Shown: in pieces, positions 43,846-51,892 of the stretch
Layout of the letters: each line of letters starts with the position of its first letter
Numbering within the stretch: position 1 is the stretch's first letter
DNA from: Qipengyuania flava
GTDB lineage: Bacteria; Pseudomonadota; Alphaproteobacteria; Sphingomonadales; Sphingomonadaceae
DNA length: 64,000 nucleotides
Assembly (NCBI RefSeq): GCF_011762005.1
Contig: NZ_JAASQU010000001.1
Span: forward strand, 682,001 to 746,000
Reading direction: 5' to 3'
Notes under the pieces: model-generated
Seen by the model: only the letters and a program-made list of their open reading frames with translations
What the model was told of the DNA's origin: nothing
Databases searched by the model: none
Program-made: the position numbers and the translations under genes

Positions 43846-44907
43846 TCAGTCCTTGAGGATCTTGTCGATGGCCTCGCCGATGCGGATCGGGCCGGGGAAA
43901 TAGGCCCATTCGAGGCTGTGGGGATAGGGTGTGTCGAAACCGGTGACGCGTTCCACCGGGGCTTCGAGATGGTAGAAGCAGCGTTCCGTCACGAGTGCGG
44001 AAAGTTCCGCGCCAAACCCGCTCGTACGGGTCGCTTCGTGCACGATCAGGCAGCGCCCGGTGCGTTCGACCGAAGCCTCGATCGTCTCGATGTCGAGCGG
44101 CACCAGCGTACGCAGGTCGAGAATGTCGGCTTCGACGCCCTTTTCACGGCATACCGCCTCGACCACATGGACCATAGTGCCATAGGCGAGAATGGTGAGC
44201 TGCTCGCCCTCGGTCACCTGTCGCGCCTTGCCCAGCGGGATCTTGTAATAACCCTCGGGGACCACGCTGGCGTCGAACTTCTTCCACGGCTGCACGGGCT
44301 TGTCGTAATAACCCGAGAAAGGGCCGTTGTAGATACGCTTGGGCTCGAAGAAGATGACTGGGTCATTGTCTTCGATGCAGGAGATCAGCAGCCCCTTCGC
44401 ATCGTAGGGCGTGGCCGGGATCACGGTCTTCAGACCCGAGACGTGGGTGAAGATCGCTTCGGGGCTCTGGCTGTGCGTCTGGCCGCCGAAGATGCCGCCG
44501 CCGAAAGGCGAACGGACGGTCAACGGCGCGATATATTCGCCCGCCGAACGGTACCGCAGGCGCGCCGCCTCCGAGATCAGCTGGTCGAGCCCGGGATAGA
44601 TATAATCGGCAAACTGGATTTCAGGTACCGGACGCAGGCCATAGGCGCCCATGCCCACTGCCACCGCGATGATCCCGCATTCGTTGATCGGCGTGTCGAA
44701 CACGCGGGTCTTGCCGTATTTCTCCTGCAGCCCCGCGGTGCAGCGGAAGACGCCGCCAAAATAGCCGACGTCCTCGCCCATCACCACGACATCGTCGTCG
44801 CGGCCCATCGACACGTCCAGCGCGTCGTTGATCGCCTCGATCATGTTGAGGCGGCGTTCATCCTGCTGCTCGGCGGCGGGCAGTTCCTTAGTCTCGGTCT
44901 CGCTCAT
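43846..44907 (-). CDS. Branched-chain 2-oxoacid dehydrogenase E1 beta
   Basis: A 353-aa E1beta subunit. Motifs: MGEDVGYFGGVFRCTAGLQEKYG, RVFDTPINECGIIAVAVGMGAYGLRPVPEIQFADYI, and a C-terminal TPYPHSLEWAYFPGP. The first 20 residues are an acidic extension. It overlaps the E1alpha gene by four bases (44904-44907, ATGA). The order E1alpha-E1beta-E2 is as expected. No E3 gene (lpd) lies within the window. Confidence 0.93.
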   Translation of the reverse strand: MSETETKELPAAEQQDERRLNMIEAINDALDVSMGRDDDVVVMGEDVGYFGGVFRCTAGLQEKYGKTRVFDTPINECGIIAVAVGMGAYGLRPVPEIQFADYIYPGLDQLISEAARLRYRSAGEYIAPLTVRSPFGGGIFGGQTHSQSPEAIFTHVSGLKTVIPATPYDAKGLLISCIEDNDPVIFFEPKRIYNGPFSGYYDKPVQPWKKFDASVVPEGYYKIPLGKARQVTEGEQLTILAYGTMVHVVEAVCREKGVEADILDLRTLVPLDIETIEASVERTGRCLIVHEATRTSGFGAELSALVTERCFYHLEAPVERVTGFDTPYPHSLEWAYFPGPIRIGEAIDKILKD

Positions 44908-46208
44908 GCCTCGGGCAGTCCTTCGGGAAACTTGGTCTGGCGTTCATGCACCGCCTGATCGGCCTGCTCGCGCAGGTGCCAGGGAAGCTCTTCGAAGACA
45001 TCTTCGAACATAGTGCGGAACGGGTGGTGGAGGCCGTGGCCGAGGATACCGTTGGCCTCGGCCTCTTTGGTGACCTTCTTGACGTGCTCGGCCGCTTCCA
45101 AGTCCATCTTCTCCTGCCGCTCCTCGTCCCATTCACCGATTGCGATGAGGTGGTTCTTGAGCCGCATGACCGGATCGCCAAGCGGCCATTCGCTGCGCTC
45201 CTGCGCACTGCGGTAGCCGCTGGGATCGTCCGAGGTTGAATGCCCCTCAGCGCGGTAGGTAAAGAACTCGATCAGCGTCGGTCCGGCATTGGCCCGCGCG
45301 CGATTGGCTGCCCAGCGCTCGGCGGCATAGCAGGCGAGGGCGTCGTTGCCGTCGACCCGCAGACCCGCAAGACCGTAGCCCAGCGCGCGCGCGGCAAAGG
45401 TGGTGCGCTCCGCCCCGGCGAAACCGCTGAAGCTGGAGATCGCCCACTGGTTGTTGATAACATTGAGGATAACCGGTGCATTATACACCGTCGCGAAGGT
45501 GCAGGCCGAATGGAAGTCGCCTTCCGCAGTGCTGCCCTCGCCAACCCAGGTCGCGGCGATGCGGCTGTCGCCCTTCATCGCGCTGGCCATCGCCCAGCCC
45601 ACCGCCTGCGGCGTCTGCGTGGCAAGGTTGCCGCTGATGGTGAAGAAGCTGTGCTCGCGGCTCGAATACATGATCGGCAGTTGGCGGCCCTTCAGCTTGT
45701 CGCCCTTGTTGGAATAGATCTGGTTGATCATTTCGATCAGCGGGTAACCGCGCTGGATCAGGATGCCCTGCTGGCGGTAGCTGGGAAAGACCATGTCGTC
45801 CCCCGCCAGAGCCATCGAGGCCGAGACGCTGGTCGCCTCCTCGCCGGTGCACTTCATGTAGAAGCTGGTCTTGCCCTGCCGCTGTCCGCGGAACATGCGT
45901 TCGTCGAATGCGCGCGTCATCGCCATGTGGCCGAGCATCTTGCGCAGCGTGTCGGGATCGAGCTTGGGATCCCACGGGCCGTGCGCCTTGTCGTCATCAC
46001 CCAGAACGCGGACCAGCCCGAAGGCGAGATCGCGCATTTCAGCTGGATCGCACGCTTCGTCGGGTCGCGGGGTGCTGCCCGCCGCGGGCACATCTATATG
46101 CGAGAAATCGACCGTGTCGCCCGGCCGGAACTTGGGTTCGGGAACATGCAGCGAAAGCTTGGGGCGGTTGTCGCCCTGTGCTGCACTACCCTCGGGCCTG
46201 TCGGCCAT
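44904..46208 (-). CDS. Branched-chain 2-oxoacid dehydrogenase E1 alpha
   Basis: A 434-aa thiamine-diphosphate subunit. ThDP/Mg2+ motif GEGSTAEGDFHSACTFATVYNAPVILNVINNQWAISS, the phosphorylation-loop-like YRAEGHSTSDDPSGYRSAQE and the N-terminal PSYRQQGILIQRG are present. The N-terminal extension (about 85 residues) is longer than in PDH E1alpha and typical of BCKDH. The start at 46208 is used; a Met 21 bases upstream (46229) is possible. First gene of the three-gene operon. Confidence 0.93.
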   Translation of the reverse strand: MADRPEGSAAQGDNRPKLSLHVPEPKFRPGDTVDFSHIDVPAAGSTPRPDEACDPAEMRDLAFGLVRVLGDDDKAHGPWDPKLDPDTLRKMLGHMAMTRAFDERMFRGQRQGKTSFYMKCTGEEATSVSASMALAGDDMVFPSYRQQGILIQRGYPLIEMINQIYSNKGDKLKGRQLPIMYSSREHSFFTISGNLATQTPQAVGWAMASAMKGDSRIAATWVGEGSTAEGDFHSACTFATVYNAPVILNVINNQWAISSFSGFAGAERTTFAARALGYGLAGLRVDGNDALACYAAERWAANRARANAGPTLIEFFTYRAEGHSTSDDPSGYRSAQERSEWPLGDPVMRLKNHLIAIGEWDEERQEKMDLEAAEHVKKVTKEAEANGILGHGLHHPFRTMFEDVFEELPWHLREQADQAVHERQTKFPEGLPEA

Positions 46209-46287
46209 AGAATCGTCTCCCAGACGCAATCTTACGCTTAAGCGTTATTTTATTTCACGGATGGGAAACGGTCAAGTCAGGCTCGTT

Positions 46288-47220
46288 TCACACCGCGACG
46301 GGCGCCTTAATCGGCCCGTGCGGCGTGTAATCGTGCACTGCGAAATCCTCGATAGCGTAGTCGAAGACAGTGTCCGGGCGCCGCATTATCTCAAGCCGTG
46401 GGTGACCGCGTGGTTCCCGCGCCAGTTGCTCGGTGATGAGCGCTTCGTGATTGAGATAGAGATGCGTATCGCCCCCGGTCCATACCAGTTCACCCGGCTC
46501 CAGCCCGACCTGCTGCGCAATCATCCGCGTAAGCAGCGCAGCGGACCACAGGTTGAACGGCAGCCCCAGCGCGACATCGCAGCTGCGCTGGTAGAGCAGG
46601 CAGTTCAGCCGCGTGCCGTCCGCGCCGACGTGGAATTGATAGGTCTTGTGGCACGGCGGCAGCGCCATCGCATCGAGCTCGGCGACGTTCCAGCCCTCGA
46701 TAATGTGGCGCCGACTCCCCGGATTGTCGCGCAGCGAAGCGATCACCTGAGCGACCTGGTTGATGCCCGGCCCCGCACGATAGCTGCCATCGCCCTGCGC
46801 TTCATATGTCGGCCAGTCGACCCATTGCTTGCCATAGACAGGACCGAGGTCACCCCAACGCATGGCGAAGTCCTCATCCTCGGCAATCCGCGCGACGAAA
46901 TCCTCCAGTGCGATCGGCTCGCCCGTTTCCCTGACATAGCGGGCATGCGGCCACTCGTTCCAGATTTTGACGCCTTGCAAGACCAGCGGGCGGATGTTGG
47001 TTTCGCCGGTCAGGAACCACAGCAATTCGCGTGTCGCGGTCTTCCAGTAAACGCGCTTGGTGGTGATCAGCGGCATCGCGCCATTGGTTAGGTCGAACCG
47101 CAGCATTGCGCCGAACACCGAGCGCGTACCGATCCCGGTACGATCGACGCGCTGGTCGCCCTCGTCCCAGATACGCCGCATAAGATCGAGATATTGCTGT
47201 TCGTAATGCGGCTGGGACAC
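46288..47220 (-). CDS. thyA: Thymidylate synthase
   Basis: A 310-aa ThyA that methylates dUMP to dTMP with methylene-THF. Catalytic Cys190 lies in LPPCHKTYQF, and RSCDVALGLPFN and GGDTHLYLNH complete the folate and dUMP sites. Compared with the 264-aa E. coli enzyme it has an insertion at about residues 100-155, a known variant. I start at the GTG at 47220 because the frame above it runs through the antisense of tRNA-Pro and lacks homology; the N-terminus then reads VSQPHYEQQYL. Confidence 0.93.
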   Translation of the reverse strand: MSQPHYEQQYLDLMRRIWDEGDQRVDRTGIGTRSVFGAMLRFDLTNGAMPLITTKRVYWKTATRELLWFLTGETNIRPLVLQGVKIWNEWPHARYVRETGEPIALEDFVARIAEDEDFAMRWGDLGPVYGKQWVDWPTYEAQGDGSYRAGPGINQVAQVIASLRDNPGSRRHIIEGWNVAELDAMALPPCHKTYQFHVGADGTRLNCLLYQRSCDVALGLPFNLWSAALLTRMIAQQVGLEPGELVWTGGDTHLYLNHEALITEQLAREPRGHPRLEIMRRPDTVFDYAIEDFAVHDYTPHGPIKAPVAV

Positions 47221-47360
47221 GCGCTTCCGCCCTTTCTGAAGGTCGGGCCGCCCTAACCCGAAATTGTCGCAAATGCCCGCTTGCGTGCATCGCAATCCAC
47301 ACCTATAGGGCGCGCCTGCTTCGCACCCGCACCGTCCAGAACGGTCCGGGCCGATCCGGT

Positions 47361-47437
47361 CGGGGAGTAGCTCAGCCTGGTAGAGCACTGTCTTCGGGAG
47401 GCAGGGGCCGGAGGTTCGAATCCTCTCTCCCCGACCA
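47361..47437 (+). tRNA. tRNA-Pro (anticodon CGG)
   Basis: A 77-base cloverleaf with CCA. Acceptor CGGGGAG/CTCCCCG, anticodon stem CTGTC/GGCAG around TTCGGGA (anticodon CGG), T-arm GGAGGTTCGAATCCTCT. It is divergent from thyA and closely followed by a strong terminator. Confidence 0.97.
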
Positions 47438-47441
47438 CGAT

Positions 47442-47467
47442 AACCCAGCGGAAACGCTGGGTTTTTT
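47442..47467 (+). terminator. Terminator of tRNA-Pro
   Basis: Perfect 9-base stem AACCCAGCG/CGCTGGGTT with loop GAAA followed by TTTT. A clear rho-independent terminator. Confidence 0.9.
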
Positions 47468-47548
47468 CGTATTTGGAGCTCATTCAAGCGGGAATCGCTT
47501 GATGGTGCGGACCTGCGGTTGCGGGGACACCGGACCGCGTCCGGGAGA

Positions 47549-48463
47549 TCATGCCGACATGTCCCCCAAGCGGCCTCGAGCTTCTTCGGCGATGATCGCT
47601 GCGATCTCGGCATAGAGATCGGCGAAAGCGGCAGACTGGCGCCATGCCGCGCCGATGCTGCGATATTCCTGCCAGCCATCGGGTTCGGCGATCCGCACCA
47701 CGTCGAGCCCGCCCGCATCCGAACGGATATAGAGTTCAGGCAATATCGCCAGCCCCACTCCGGAGCCGACCATCTGCTGCAGCGCGTCGAGACTGGTGCC
47801 TTCGTAATCAGCCAGCACCGAACTGCCGAGCGCTGTGCAGATCTCAACGAGCTGGCGGTGATAGTGATGGCGATGGTCGAGCGTGAGGAAGGTCCGCCCC
47901 GAGAAGTCATCTGGGCATAGTACGACGCGGTCACCCAAGCGATCATCGGGTGGGACGACGATCCGCAGGCGTTCGCGAAACAGGGGTTCGACATGCAAAC
48001 CGTGCCCCGCGACCGGCAGTGGCGAGAGCACCATGTCGAGTTCGCCCGCCGCCAGTTCGCCGTGCTGGATATCGGGGATGCCTTCGCGAATGAACAGCCG
48101 CAGATCGGGATACCGCCGGTGCAGCGTCTTGATCACGCTGGGCATCAGATAGGGGCCGATGGTGGGCGTTACGCCGAAACGGATCGAACCGACGAACCGC
48201 TCCGCTGCGCGATCTGCGGCATCTTCGAAGCCGCGCTGCGCGCTCAACACGCTGCGCGCGGGAGCCAACAGGTCGCGCCCCGCCGGGGTAAGCTGCATGC
48301 CCTTGGGGACCCGCTCGAACAATTTCACGCCAAGGCGGGTTTCGAGTGTGCGCAATTGCTGGCTCAGCGCTGGCTGCGTCAGCCCCAACGTCACCGCTGC
48401 CTCGCCCATGTTGCGGGTTTCCGCAAGCCTGGCGAAAATCGCGATCTGCCTGAGGGTAATCAT
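47549..48463 (-). CDS. OxyR-like LysR regulator lacking the peroxidatic cysteine
   Basis: A 304-aa LysR regulator with the OxyR body: N-terminal wHTH (MITLRQIAIFARLAETRNMGEAAVTLGLTQPALSQQL) and the effector-domain stretch FGVTPTIGPYLMPSVIKTL. In E. coli OxyR the sensing pair is C199 and C208. Aligning LEDGHCLRDQAMGFC with LDHRHHYHRQLVEIC puts His200 in the C199 position, while C209 keeps the second. A further Cys (C183) is elsewhere. The protein therefore may not sense H2O2 in the classical way. It is divergent from a DUF465 gene and nhaA. Confidence 0.85.
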   Translation of the reverse strand: MITLRQIAIFARLAETRNMGEAAVTLGLTQPALSQQLRTLETRLGVKLFERVPKGMQLTPAGRDLLAPARSVLSAQRGFEDAADRAAERFVGSIRFGVTPTIGPYLMPSVIKTLHRRYPDLRLFIREGIPDIQHGELAAGELDMVLSPLPVAGHGLHVEPLFRERLRIVVPPDDRLGDRVVLCPDDFSGRTFLTLDHRHHYHRQLVEICTALGSSVLADYEGTSLDALQQMVGSGVGLAILPELYIRSDAGGLDVVRIAEPDGWQEYRSIGAAWRQSAAFADLYAEIAAIIAEEARGRLGDMSA

Positions 48464-48567
48464 CCCGCCCCATTAGCATTACTTATCGCTTCGCCGCAAT
48501 GTTTCGAATTGGATTATCGCTCAGGCGATCCTCATACCTTTTCTGAAGACAGACGAAGGAGAGAGCG

Positions 48568-48774
48568 ATGACCAGTTCGCCCGACGAAAAGATCATGAAA
48601 CCCTACTTGCGCAAACTCCTGCGCGAGCATCGCGCACTGAACCGCCTCATCGACACCACCAAAGCGGTGGGCGCGAGCGAGGACATTAAAGCAATGAAGC
48701 GCCTTCGCTTGCGACTGAAAGACAAGATCGCCGCGCTCCAGCGCCACTATTACGGGCGCAGCCTCGCGGGCTGA
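48568..48774 (+). CDS. DUF465 (YdcH-like) small protein
   Basis: A 68-aa two-helix protein (LRKLLREHRALNRLIDTTKAV...LKDKIAALQRHYYGRSLAG) of the YdcH/DUF465 family, function unknown. GAAGGAGAG lies before its ATG. It is 89 bases upstream of nhaA and may share its message. Confidence 0.8.
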   Translation: MTSSPDEKIMKPYLRKLLREHRALNRLIDTTKAVGASEDIKAMKRLRLRLKDKIAALQRHYYGRSLAG

Positions 48775-48862
48775 CCCGCAGGCGGCGACCGGCTCCTCTC
48801 CCCCCTCCCCAAGACCAGGGGCCAGTCGTCGCCACCCCGCCATTTTCGAAGGGATAGCCATC

Positions 48863-50053
48863 ATGAGTCCGATCAGCCCCGCCGAGCGCCTGCGCGCCTT
48901 CATCGCCAGCGAAAGCGCGGGCGGCATCATCCTGATTGTGGCTGCTGCGCTGGCGCTGGCGATCGCCAATTCCCCGCTCCTCCCCGATTACCAGAAGCTC
49001 TTGTCGACGCCGGTGGCGTTCAGCGCAGGCAGCCTCGTCGCGATCGACAAGCCGCTGCTGCTGTGGATCAACGACGGGCTCATGGCGCTGTTCTTTTTCC
49101 TCATCGGGCTGGAAGTGAAGCGCGAGATCGTGACCGGTCAGCTGCGCAGCTGGAAACAGGCCTCGCTCCCCATCATCGCTGCAATCGGCGGCATGGCGAT
49201 CCCGGCGATCGTCTTCGTAGCGCTCAATCTTGGCTCGCCGGAGAACTTGCGCGGCTGGGCGATCCCCGCCACCACCGACATCGCCTTTGCGCTGGGCCTG
49301 CTTGCCCTGCTCGGTTCGCGCGTTCCGGTGGCTCTCAAGGCCCTGTTGCTCGCCATTGCAATCATCGACGATATCGGCGCGATCGCGATCATCGCGATCT
49401 TCTACACCGAGAACATGAATCTCGCCGCGCTCGCGCTGGCGTTGATCCCCGCCGCCGCCATGCTGCTCCTGAACCGCGCGGGCGTGGCACGGACGATACC
49501 GTATTTCCTGTTCGCCGCGCTGCTGTGGATCTGCGTCCTAAAATCCGGTGTCCATGCGACGCTGGCGGGCGTGGTGACCGCGCTGTTCGTGCCCATCGCG
49601 ACGGGCGAAGAGCGGCCGCTCGAACGGCTCGAGCATGTCTTGCACCCGTGGGTGGCCTTCCTCATCCTGCCGATCTTCGCCTTCGCCAATGCCGGCGTGT
49701 CCTTTGCCGGTGCAGGGCTGGACGCGCTGCTCGCCCCGCTGTCGCTGGGAATTGCGGCGGGCCTCGTCATCGGCAAGCAGCTGGGTATTTTCGGCGCCTG
49801 CTGGCTCGCCGTGAAGGCCGGCTGGGCTAGGCTGCCCGAAGGCGTCGGTTTCCGCCATGTATACGGCCTGTCCTGCCTCGCCGGGATCGGCTTCACCATG
49901 AGCCTGTTCATCGGCAACCTCGCTTTCGCGGATCCGCAGCAGATCGCCGCGGTCAAGTTCGGGGTGCTGGGTGGATCGCTGGTCTCGGCGATCACGGGTA
50001 TCGTGGTGCTGCGCTTCGCGAGCCCGCGCAAGCAGACGCAGTTGGCCGCATGA
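48863..50053 (+). CDS. nhaA: Na+/H+ antiporter NhaA
   Basis: A 396-aa antiporter of about 12 membrane segments. The cation-binding pair D169-D170 lies in AIAIIDDIGAIAII, equal to D163-D164 of E. coli. LEVKREIVTGQLRSW and TTDIAFALGLLALLGSRVP are the other conserved blocks. It expels Na+ at high pH. It overlaps the next antiporter by four bases (ATGA 50050-50053). Confidence 0.94.
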   Translation: MSPISPAERLRAFIASESAGGIILIVAAALALAIANSPLLPDYQKLLSTPVAFSAGSLVAIDKPLLLWINDGLMALFFFLIGLEVKREIVTGQLRSWKQASLPIIAAIGGMAIPAIVFVALNLGSPENLRGWAIPATTDIAFALGLLALLGSRVPVALKALLLAIAIIDDIGAIAIIAIFYTENMNLAALALALIPAAAMLLLNRAGVARTIPYFLFAALLWICVLKSGVHATLAGVVTALFVPIATGEERPLERLEHVLHPWVAFLILPIFAFANAGVSFAGAGLDALLAPLSLGIAAGLVIGKQLGIFGACWLAVKAGWARLPEGVGFRHVYGLSCLAGIGFTMSLFIGNLAFADPQQIAAVKFGVLGGSLVSAITGIVVLRFASPRKQTQLAA

Positions 50054-51030
50054 CGATTGCGCTGTCGCTTGTCGCGGCAGGACTCGTCGCGCTGGTCGTT
50101 GGCGGCGACGTACTCGTCCGCGGTGCTGTGGCGCTGGCCGAGAAGGCAGGGGTCAGCGCGTTGGTGATCGGGGTCGTCATCGTCGGTCTCGGCACGTCCA
50201 TGCCCGAACTGGTAACCAGTATCGAGGCCGCGCTGGCGGGCGCACCTGCCATCGCCTGGGGCAATATCGCCGGTTCGAACATTGCCAACAGCCTGCTGAT
50301 CCTTGGAGCTGCGGCGCTGGTAGCACCCATCGCGATTGTCTCGCGCAATCGCTGGCGCGACCCCCTGGTTGCTGTGGGTGCAAGCGTGATCGTGCTGGCG
50401 CTGGCGGCGAGCGGTGCGGGATCCGCGCCGCTGGGCCTCGTATTGCTCGCCTGCCTCGCGGGCTACATCGCCTATTGCTATCGCGAGGAGCGCCTTGCCC
50501 AACCCGTCAGCGTGCACAATGCACCGTTCGACAGGGCGCAGGCGCTCGAGCTCACGGACACGCATTTGCACGATTTGCGCAACGGCTGGGCCAAGCCGAT
50601 CTTGCTGACACTGGTCGGGCTCGGCGTGCTGATCGCCGGCGGCCGCATGCTGGTGCTCGGCGCGATCGACCTCGCCCGGATGGCGGGTCTGACCGAGACA
50701 CTGATCGGGTTGACGATCGTTGCCATCGGCACCTCGCTGCCCGAACTGGTCACTTCAGTAATCGCCGCACGCAAGGGCGAGACCGAAGTCGCCTTCGGGA
50801 ATGTCGTGGGATCGAATATCTACAATCTTCTGGGCATCGGCGGCGCGACCATGCTGTTCGCCCCCGGGCCGATCCCCGCCGACCTGCTTCCCGTCGACCT
50901 CGGCCTCGTGGCTACCAGCGCAGCGATCATCCTCGGCTTCACCCTACTCCGCGGCGTTTCACGTATTCCCGCGCTGGCCCTGCTGGCCGGTTACGCGGCC
51001 TATCTCGCCTACCTCGTTTCCAATGCATGA
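50050..51030 (+). CDS. Calcium/sodium antiporter (YrbG-type)
   Basis: A 326-aa CaCA-family exchanger built from two inverted repeats, each with the alpha motif: GLGTSMPELVTSIEAALAG plus GNIAGSNIANSLLIL in the first half and AIGTSLPELVTSVIAARKG plus GNVVGSNIYNLLGIG in the second. Ten membrane segments. It is translationally coupled to nhaA, so both probably answer to the same ionic stress. Confidence 0.9.
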   Translation: MTIALSLVAAGLVALVVGGDVLVRGAVALAEKAGVSALVIGVVIVGLGTSMPELVTSIEAALAGAPAIAWGNIAGSNIANSLLILGAAALVAPIAIVSRNRWRDPLVAVGASVIVLALAASGAGSAPLGLVLLACLAGYIAYCYREERLAQPVSVHNAPFDRAQALELTDTHLHDLRNGWAKPILLTLVGLGVLIAGGRMLVLGAIDLARMAGLTETLIGLTIVAIGTSLPELVTSVIAARKGETEVAFGNVVGSNIYNLLGIGGATMLFAPGPIPADLLPVDLGLVATSAAIILGFTLLRGVSRIPALALLAGYAAYLAYLVSNA

Positions 51031-51046
51031 CTTCAAGGAGCATACA

Positions 51047-51772
51047 ATGATGTCACGACGCAATGTTCTCGCCGGTGCGGCTGCTGCGGGAGGTGCCATG
51101 GCGACCGGGGTCGGCGCGGCTGCGGCTCAAGCCCCGATCCCCGCGCGGCTTGCCCCTGTGATCGACGGCAAGACCGCTCTGTCGCCCGACGAGGCGCTCG
51201 ATCTCCTGATCGAGGGCAATCGCAACTTCCTTAACGACGTGCCTACCTCGGCCCCGGTGGGACGTGAGCGACGGCTGGAGATCGCGCAGGGCCAAGCGCC
51301 CTTCGCGGCCTATGTTACCTGTTCCGACAGCCGCGTATCGCCCGAAATCCTCTTCGGCCGCGGCCTGGGCGAGCTGTTCATCATCCGCAATGCGGGCAAC
51401 ACGGTGGACACCGTCGCGCTGGGATCGATCGAATATGCGGTTGCCGAACTGGGCGTGCCGCTGATCGTCGTCATGGGGCACGAATCCTGCGGCGCGGTGA
51501 AAGCGGCCAAGGCCGTGGTCGATGACAACGCGACCTTCCCCGGGAGCATCGGGCGCATGATTGAACCGATCATTCCTGCCGTGCTCGAAGTGCGCGATCG
51601 CGAAGGCGACATGCTCGACCATGCGATCCGCAACAATGTCTCGCGCGTGGTGCACCAGCTGCGCACGACAACCGATCCCTTGCTGCTCGACCCGCAGAAG
51701 ACCGGCAAGCTGAAGGTGGTCGGCGCGCATTACAATCTGGGGAGCGGCGCGGTCGACTTCTTCGACCGCTAG
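51047..51772 (+). CDS. Exported beta-class carbonic anhydrase (Tat signal)
   Basis: A 241-aa zinc enzyme. The N-terminus MMSRRNVLAGAAAAGGAMATGVGAAAA is a twin-arginine signal, so the enzyme folds before export. Zn ligands C92, H145 and C148, and D94/R96, are in CSDSR and GHESCGA. It interconverts CO2 and bicarbonate in the periplasm. AAGGAG precedes the ATG; the start is 16 bases after the antiporter stop, so it completes a three-gene nhaA operon. Confidence 0.92.
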   Translation: MMSRRNVLAGAAAAGGAMATGVGAAAAQAPIPARLAPVIDGKTALSPDEALDLLIEGNRNFLNDVPTSAPVGRERRLEIAQGQAPFAAYVTCSDSRVSPEILFGRGLGELFIIRNAGNTVDTVALGSIEYAVAELGVPLIVVMGHESCGAVKAAKAVVDDNATFPGSIGRMIEPIIPAVLEVRDREGDMLDHAIRNNVSRVVHQLRTTTDPLLLDPQKTGKLKVVGAHYNLGSGAVDFFDR

Positions 51773-51802
51773 CCTTTCGCTGATACCATTCCGCGTCCGC
51801 GG

Positions 51803-51823
51803 CCGCCCGCCGCCCGCCGCCCG
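51803..51823. repeat. Three tandem CCGCCCG heptamers
   Basis: Three perfect copies of CCGCCCG between the carbonic anhydrase and the converging MFS gene. A slippage-prone, GC-rich intergenic repeat with no evident function. Confidence 0.6.
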
Positions 51824-51892
51824 CACCCAGCGGGAGGGCTGGCGGTCACGGGTCGCGCCCTTGATGCCTCGTAGCGTGAGCAGGTTGCCTCC

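Noticed and set aside
46209-46229. Alternative E1alpha start at 46229
   Set aside because: Kept as a possibility, but the seven extra residues add nothing and the Met at 46208 gives a normal start.
47221-47994. N-terminal extension of thyA up to 47994
   Set aside because: It would run through the antisense of tRNA-Pro and the 3' end of the OxyR-like gene; homology begins at the GTG at 47220.
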